Positions 35,501-37,748 of a stretch of DNA of 37,748 bases are shown in pieces (within the stretch, counting starts at the first letter, position 1; every line of letters begins with the position of its first letter). Below the pieces are notes generated by a model. That model did not search any database. It saw only the letters and a list, made by a program, of their open reading frames with translations, and was not told where the DNA came from. The DNA comes from Bacteroidota bacterium (GTDB taxonomy: Bacteria > Bacteroidota > Ignavibacteria > Ignavibacteriales > Ignavibacteriaceae). A program made the translations under genes and the position numbers. The DNA is taken from assembly GCA_021813585.1 (NCBI GenBank), contig JAKAJV010000041.1:1-37748 (forward strand), in the 5' to 3' direction.

Positions 35501-36381
35501 AGGTCATACGTCTTTACATGGTAGACGCGAAAGAACTTATTCTCATAAATTTCAAAGTCTGTCCTTTTCTGTACCGGTATTTCAAGTTCATTTTGAAGGT
35601 TTGGATTTTCATTAGGATAATATTTTAATATTCTCTGGAAAAGATTATCAAATCTCGGATCGTCTTTGAATTTATCCTTCAATGCCACAGCTTTTTCGTA
35701 AGCGGCTCTCATCTGGAACATAGCCAGCAGCGATTCAATTTCCAGCAGGTATGCTTCTTTATGTTCATTGGCAAGAGACGGCGAATTGAGCGTATCTGCG
35801 GCAACCCACGCTGAGAACCAGTACTCTTTTTCTTTAAACGCGTCTAGGCCTTCTTTCATAAGCGATTTTTTCTTCGAAAAGATCCCGCTGAAGAATCCCT
35901 CGTTATAGCCGAGAGTTTTTCGGAACCATTCCCTAATTTTTAGCAGCTTGGGGTTGGAGCTGTTGTCTATCTCAATTGCTTTGTCTATTTCTTCCAGCCC
36001 CTCAAAAAATCTACCGAGTCCGCCCAAAGCCCTTGCCTTGTTTAGATGAGCCCAGGAAAGAAGGTCGGGTTTTTTGGCTATGGCAAAATTAAGATCGGAA
36101 ATCGCCCCTTCGAAAATGCTCATCCTCATTAAAAGAAATCCTCGGTACAGCCTGGAGTTCACTTCGTCGCGCCCGACTTTGACTGCAATATTCGCAAGCT
36201 CAAGAGCCTGTGCAGGATATCCATTCTCCAGCAAAGCCCAGGCAAAACACGAGGCGGCATTAAAATCGTACTGCCTTTGTTCGTAAACCTGCTTTGCAGC
36301 AGTAAGAGCCATCCTATACCGGCCCTGGCGCAGATGCTCGAATGCTTCTTTTAATTGTTCATCCAGCTCATCAGGCGTCAA
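32503..36381 (-). CDS. TPR protein with three tandem CbbX/SpoVK-type AAA+ domains
   Basis: A 1292-residue cytoplasmic protein. Residues 1 to about 260 are TPR-like helices; about 270-420 is an unrecognised beta-rich domain ('FEIYENKFFRVYHVKTYDLL' onward). Three complete AAA+ modules of the CbbX/CfqX class follow. Their Walker A 'GNPGTGKTT' starts at residues 498, 783 and 1073. Each has Walker B 'LFIDEAYSL', an 'AAGY' or 'VAGY' sensor-1 strand, an arginine-finger 'SRF', and a C-terminal 'FGNAR' or 'FGNGR' sensor-2. All three look catalytically intact. Relatives include RuBisCO activase CbbX, SpoVK and the EccA ATPases of type VII secretion, which remodel protein complexes; the target here is unknown. 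The start is TTG at 36381, fixed by a GGAGA site. Confidence 0.93.
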   Translation of the reverse strand: MTPDELDEQLKEAFEHLRQGRYRMALTAAKQVYEQRQYDFNAASCFAWALLENGYPAQALELANIAVKVGRDEVNSRLYRGFLLMRMSIFEGAISDLNFAIAKKPDLLSWAHLNKARALGGLGRFFEGLEEIDKAIEIDNSSNPKLLKIREWFRKTLGYNEGFFSGIFSKKKSLMKEGLDAFKEKEYWFSAWVAADTLNSPSLANEHKEAYLLEIESLLAMFQMRAAYEKAVALKDKFKDDPRFDNLFQRILKYYPNENPNLQNELEIPVQKRTDFEIYENKFFRVYHVKTYDLLENLRAGKRTYLLQFNEDTIRYIGVEVVIDNPFYKNKKMNVDGEAVWYLDNIEAGRHHFNLAMEKDWKIVEFVQSWGTDTPGFWKDGQGRVDIFLDNNLICTRWFLVGLSELVNFEEETAQLNLSGPLEKPDTDQPAEVQSVSLKPQETKSLEELLAELDEYVGLQSVKQSMHDFVNYLNFLQERKKLGLKTQETLLVHSVFVGNPGTGKTTIARLLGKIFKAVGILKNGHVIEVDRSGLVGQYIGETAQKTNKVIDEAIGGLLFIDEAYSLKKEGNQQDFGQEAIDVLIKRMEEKDSNFVVIAAGYPSEMNSFINSNPGLKSRFTHFFNFEDYTPDELVEIFKLISTREEYNVKEEALEILMKQFTGLYRKRDKTFGNARLVRNYFNESKIHLSRRYLQMPEDKRTKESMTTIYQEDIQAIIGNSMLKEVKLGIDEESLKKSLEKLNNLIGLKSVKKEITDIVKLARFYIEQGENIHDKFSSHLVFLGNPGTGKTTVARLFSEIYSALGILPKGHLVEVDRQGLVAGYIGQTAEKTKEAVDKAIGGTLFIDEAYSLVKQGDSSGSDFGKEALDTLLKRMEDDRGKFIVIAAGYTNEMEKFLSSNPGLQSRFSKTVVFEDYSPDELMQITDKLLESRGHQLDDEAREPLKKYFNKVFRERSKTFGNGRFVRDFVENAVKNQLLRVADIPAEERHQEVIRFIMLDDIAVLIPVKKEKEKVKIEGDPELLEKYLKELEGLTGLESVKKSVDKLISSLKVAKLRKQRGLKIIPKNLNSVFMGNPGTGKTTVARLLSKIYKEIGMLEKGHLVEVDRSALVAGYQGQTASKTNEIIDKSIGGTLFIDEAYSLARGINDFGQEAIDTLLKRMEDDHEKFIVIVAGYTEEMKDFLESNPGIQSRFPNNFIFEDYVPRQMIEIASVISEKNGYKLDEGAWQLLLEIFTRIYNERDKNFGNARTVKNILSKAISNQEERIISLYEPDDNDLITLTFEDVDKIDLKEL

Positions 36382-36388
36382 GCTAATT

Positions 36389-36394
36389 TCTCCG
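36389..36394 (-). promoter_or_regulatory. Shine-Dalgarno site deciding the TTG start of the triple-AAA gene
   Basis: On the minus strand CGGAGA stands 7 bp before TTG at 36381. It makes this TTG the best start even though no ATG is near. Confidence 0.7.
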
Positions 36395-36490
36395 TAATGA
36401 AGGTGTAATATAAAATTATTTCATCGAAACATCTGTAATATAATAATTTCTATTTAAAGGATTTCAATTAAGACGTGAACAGCTTAACCG

Positions 36491-37084
36491 TTAAAATTTT
36501 ACAAGAAAGCCTGCAGTTACCACTACGAAATTGTTTTTTAAACTCGGGTTTCCGGGCAATGCCGGAAGACTGTAATTAAGATTAACATACCTTACATCTG
36601 CGGTAAATATTGTGCCCGGGAAATTTTCGGAGCCGCCGAAAGGAATTTCAATACCCGCTCCGTAATGCCAACCGAATTTATTTTTTGTTTCGTTCTCTAG
36701 TCCGTATGAGTTTAATTTAGGTGAGTACATAAAATTAGTATTGTACCAACCCGCTCCTATTGCGCCGTAAATATTATTAAGCGGAGAAATAATACCCGGT
36801 ATTAAATTAAGTGGATAAACCAATCCGCTTACCATTAACGGAAAGCTGGAAACCTTTAAGTTGTTGTTGCTGTAAAACTCCTGCCGGTAATTCACCGATG
36901 CATCGGCGCCAAGAAAATCATTCAGCCTGTATCTAAAATCCGCACCGATTATAAACTTGCCGGTCTCCGCATTTGTTGCCTTTTGCCAGCCGGCTTGGGG
37001 ACCGATATAAAGGGATTGAGCTTTTAATGAAAAAGAAATGACAAAAAGCGTGAAAACGATGAGCGCTAATTTTTTGTATATCAT
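36491..37084 (-). CDS. outer-membrane beta-barrel protein
   Basis: A 197-residue protein with a signal peptide (residues 1-22, ending 'FSLKAQ') and a mature part made of alternating amphipathic strands with many aromatic, Gly and Asn residues, ending in Phe ('VTAGFLVKF'), as usual for 8-stranded outer-membrane barrels of the OmpA/OmpW-like porin superfamily. It carries 'IGPQAGWQKA' at the first strand and 'FGWHYGAGIEIPFGG' later. No specific function can be read. The start ATG at 37084 has a good AAGGAG site. It is preceded on the same strand by groEL but separated from it by that gene's terminator. Confidence 0.82.
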   Translation of the reverse strand: MIYKKLALIVFTLFVISFSLKAQSLYIGPQAGWQKATNAETGKFIIGADFRYRLNDFLGADASVNYRQEFYSNNNLKVSSFPLMVSGLVYPLNLIPGIISPLNNIYGAIGAGWYNTNFMYSPKLNSYGLENETKNKFGWHYGAGIEIPFGGSENFPGTIFTADVRYVNLNYSLPALPGNPSLKNNFVVVTAGFLVKF

Positions 37085-37093
37085 GATGTGTTT

Positions 37094-37099
37094 CTCCTT
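37094..37099 (-). promoter_or_regulatory. Shine-Dalgarno site of the outer-membrane protein gene
   Basis: AAGGAG on the minus strand, 9 bp before ATG at 37084. It confirms the start that gives the signal peptide. Confidence 0.7.
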
Positions 37100-37189
37100 A
37101 AATTAATTTACAGAGAACAATACATATTTTTTTATTAGACGAATTTTTAAAAGTTAAGTTTAATAATTGAAATATATAAAAGAGGCTTG

Positions 37190-37224
37190 GAAAACAAAAG
37201 GCGCTCTGTTTTGCAGGGCGCCTT
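37190..37224 (-). terminator. rho-independent terminator of groEL
   Basis: An 11-bp stem (37198-37208 with 37214-37224, one G-T pair) with a 5-nt loop carries GGCGC at its base. On the minus strand it is followed by T-rich TTTTGTTTT. It lies 34 bp past the groEL stop codon and upstream of the outer-membrane protein gene. Confidence 0.88.
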
Positions 37225-37257
37225 AATAAAGAAGTTTAGGAAGTAAAACGGGAACGA

Positions 37258-37748
37258 TTAATACATATCACCCATTCCGCCGCCGCCGGGCATAGGAGGC
37301 ATAGGAGTTTCCTTCTCTTTCTTTTCGTAAACTACAGCTTCGGTAGTAATAAGCAGTGAAGCAACAGAGGCTGCGTTTTCTAAAGCGGTCCTGGTAACTT
37401 TGGTAGGATCGATGACGCCTGCCTTAATCAGGTTCTCATAAGTTTCGGTTGCGGCGTTAAAACCGTAATCGTCTTTGCCTTCTTTTACTTTCTGAAGTAC
37501 GACCGAACCTTCGAGACCGGCATTGTTTACAATCTGTCTCAGCGGCTCTTCAAGAGATTTCTCGATTATTTTTATTCCAGTTGACTGATCCGGATTTTCA
37601 CCTTCTAATTTTGAGAGTACCGCAACTGCTCTAACAAGCGCAACACCGCCGCCGGCAACAATTCCTTCTTCAACTGCTGCACGGGTTGCATGCAAAGCAT
37701 CTTCAACACGGGCTTTCTTTTCCTTCATCTCAACCTCTGCTGAATCAC
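37258..37748 (-). CDS. groEL: chaperonin GroEL, C-terminal part (5' end outside window)
   Basis: The 60-kDa chaperonin subunit that folds proteins in the cytoplasm with GroES. About 163 C-terminal residues are visible; the frame stays open to the right edge, and the ATG at 37728 is an internal Met within '[19 protein letters not shown]'. Diagnostic segments are '[15 protein letters not shown]', '[11 protein letters not shown]', '[13 protein letters not shown]', '[20 protein letters not shown]' and the Gly/Met-rich tail '[14 protein letters not shown]'. Its terminator follows directly. groES would be expected upstream, outside the window. Confidence 0.98.
   Translation of the reverse strand, partial: DSAEVEMKEKKARVEDALHATRAAVEEGIVAGGGVALVRAVAVLSKLEGENPDQSTGIKIIEKSLEEPLRQIVNNAGLEGSVVLQKVKEGKDDYGFNAATETYENLIKAGVIDPTKVTRTALENAASVASLLITTEAVVYEKKEKETPMPPMPGGGGMGDMY

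Noticed and set aside
1-37748. tRNA, rRNA, CRISPR array, phage or conjugation genes
   Set aside because: Reading both strands gave no cloverleaf with a CCA-side T-arm, no regularly spaced direct repeats with unique spacers, and no integrase, capsid or transfer genes. Only the 144-bp element at 10252 suggests mobility.

Overview
The window looks like a chromosomal segment from a member of the Ignavibacteria/Chlorobi–Bacteroidota side of the tree. This is inferred from content: a kelch protein ending in a type IX secretion sorting domain with the lineage-typical 'NYPNPFNPST' motif, several lipoproteins with a bacterial lipobox, a DUF5683-type protein, weak Shine-Dalgarno sites and moderate-to-low GC. 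No tRNA, rRNA, CRISPR array or intact transposase gene was seen. Both ends are cut inside genes (an unidentified protein at the left, groEL at the right).

Left part (1-6.4 kb, plus strand): the tail of an unidentified protein, a 3-hydroxyacyl-CoA dehydrogenase, acetate kinase, a MarC membrane protein, an SDR protein that has lost the catalytic Tyr and Lys, a COG2509-type FAD-dependent dehydrogenase and a possible small membrane protein. Middle-left (6.4-11.1 kb, minus strand): a very large GH13 protein with an altered fourth motif and an esterase-like protein whose nucleophile serine is replaced by Asp. Between them lies a 144-bp element with terminal inverted repeats and two head-to-head REP-like hairpins.

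Middle (11.4-21.5 kb): mutS overlapping a DUF1684 lipoprotein, then aroF (DAHP synthase) and tyrA (prephenate dehydrogenase with ACT domain), a decayed 3' fragment of a cation-diffusion-facilitator gene, a secreted protein built almost wholly of MORN/YwqK-type repeats, the aguB-aguA pair that converts agmatine to putrescine, a small lipoprotein, and a convergent cytosine deaminase of the yeast FCY1 type.

Right-middle (21.7-29.6 kb, plus strand): a compact run of five genes: lipoprotein, GAF-containing sigma-54 activator, transmembrane Ser/Thr kinase with two extracytoplasmic PEGA domains, kelch/T9SS protein and DUF5683 protein. They are spaced or overlapped by -4 to +40 bp, which suggests an envelope-sensing regulatory operon. 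A separate helical, Ala/Ser/Asn-rich lipoprotein follows, ending in a clear terminator.

Right (30.0-37.7 kb, minus strand): a 1292-residue protein with TPRs and three intact CbbX/SpoVK-type AAA+ modules, followed closely by an ABC ATPase and ABC permease. Beyond these are an outer-membrane beta-barrel protein and the C-terminal end of groEL with its own terminator. The least explained systems are the triple-AAA/ABC operon, the kinase/sigma-54 activator/surface-protein operon, and the three enzyme-like proteins with altered catalytic residues (SDR, esterase, GH13).
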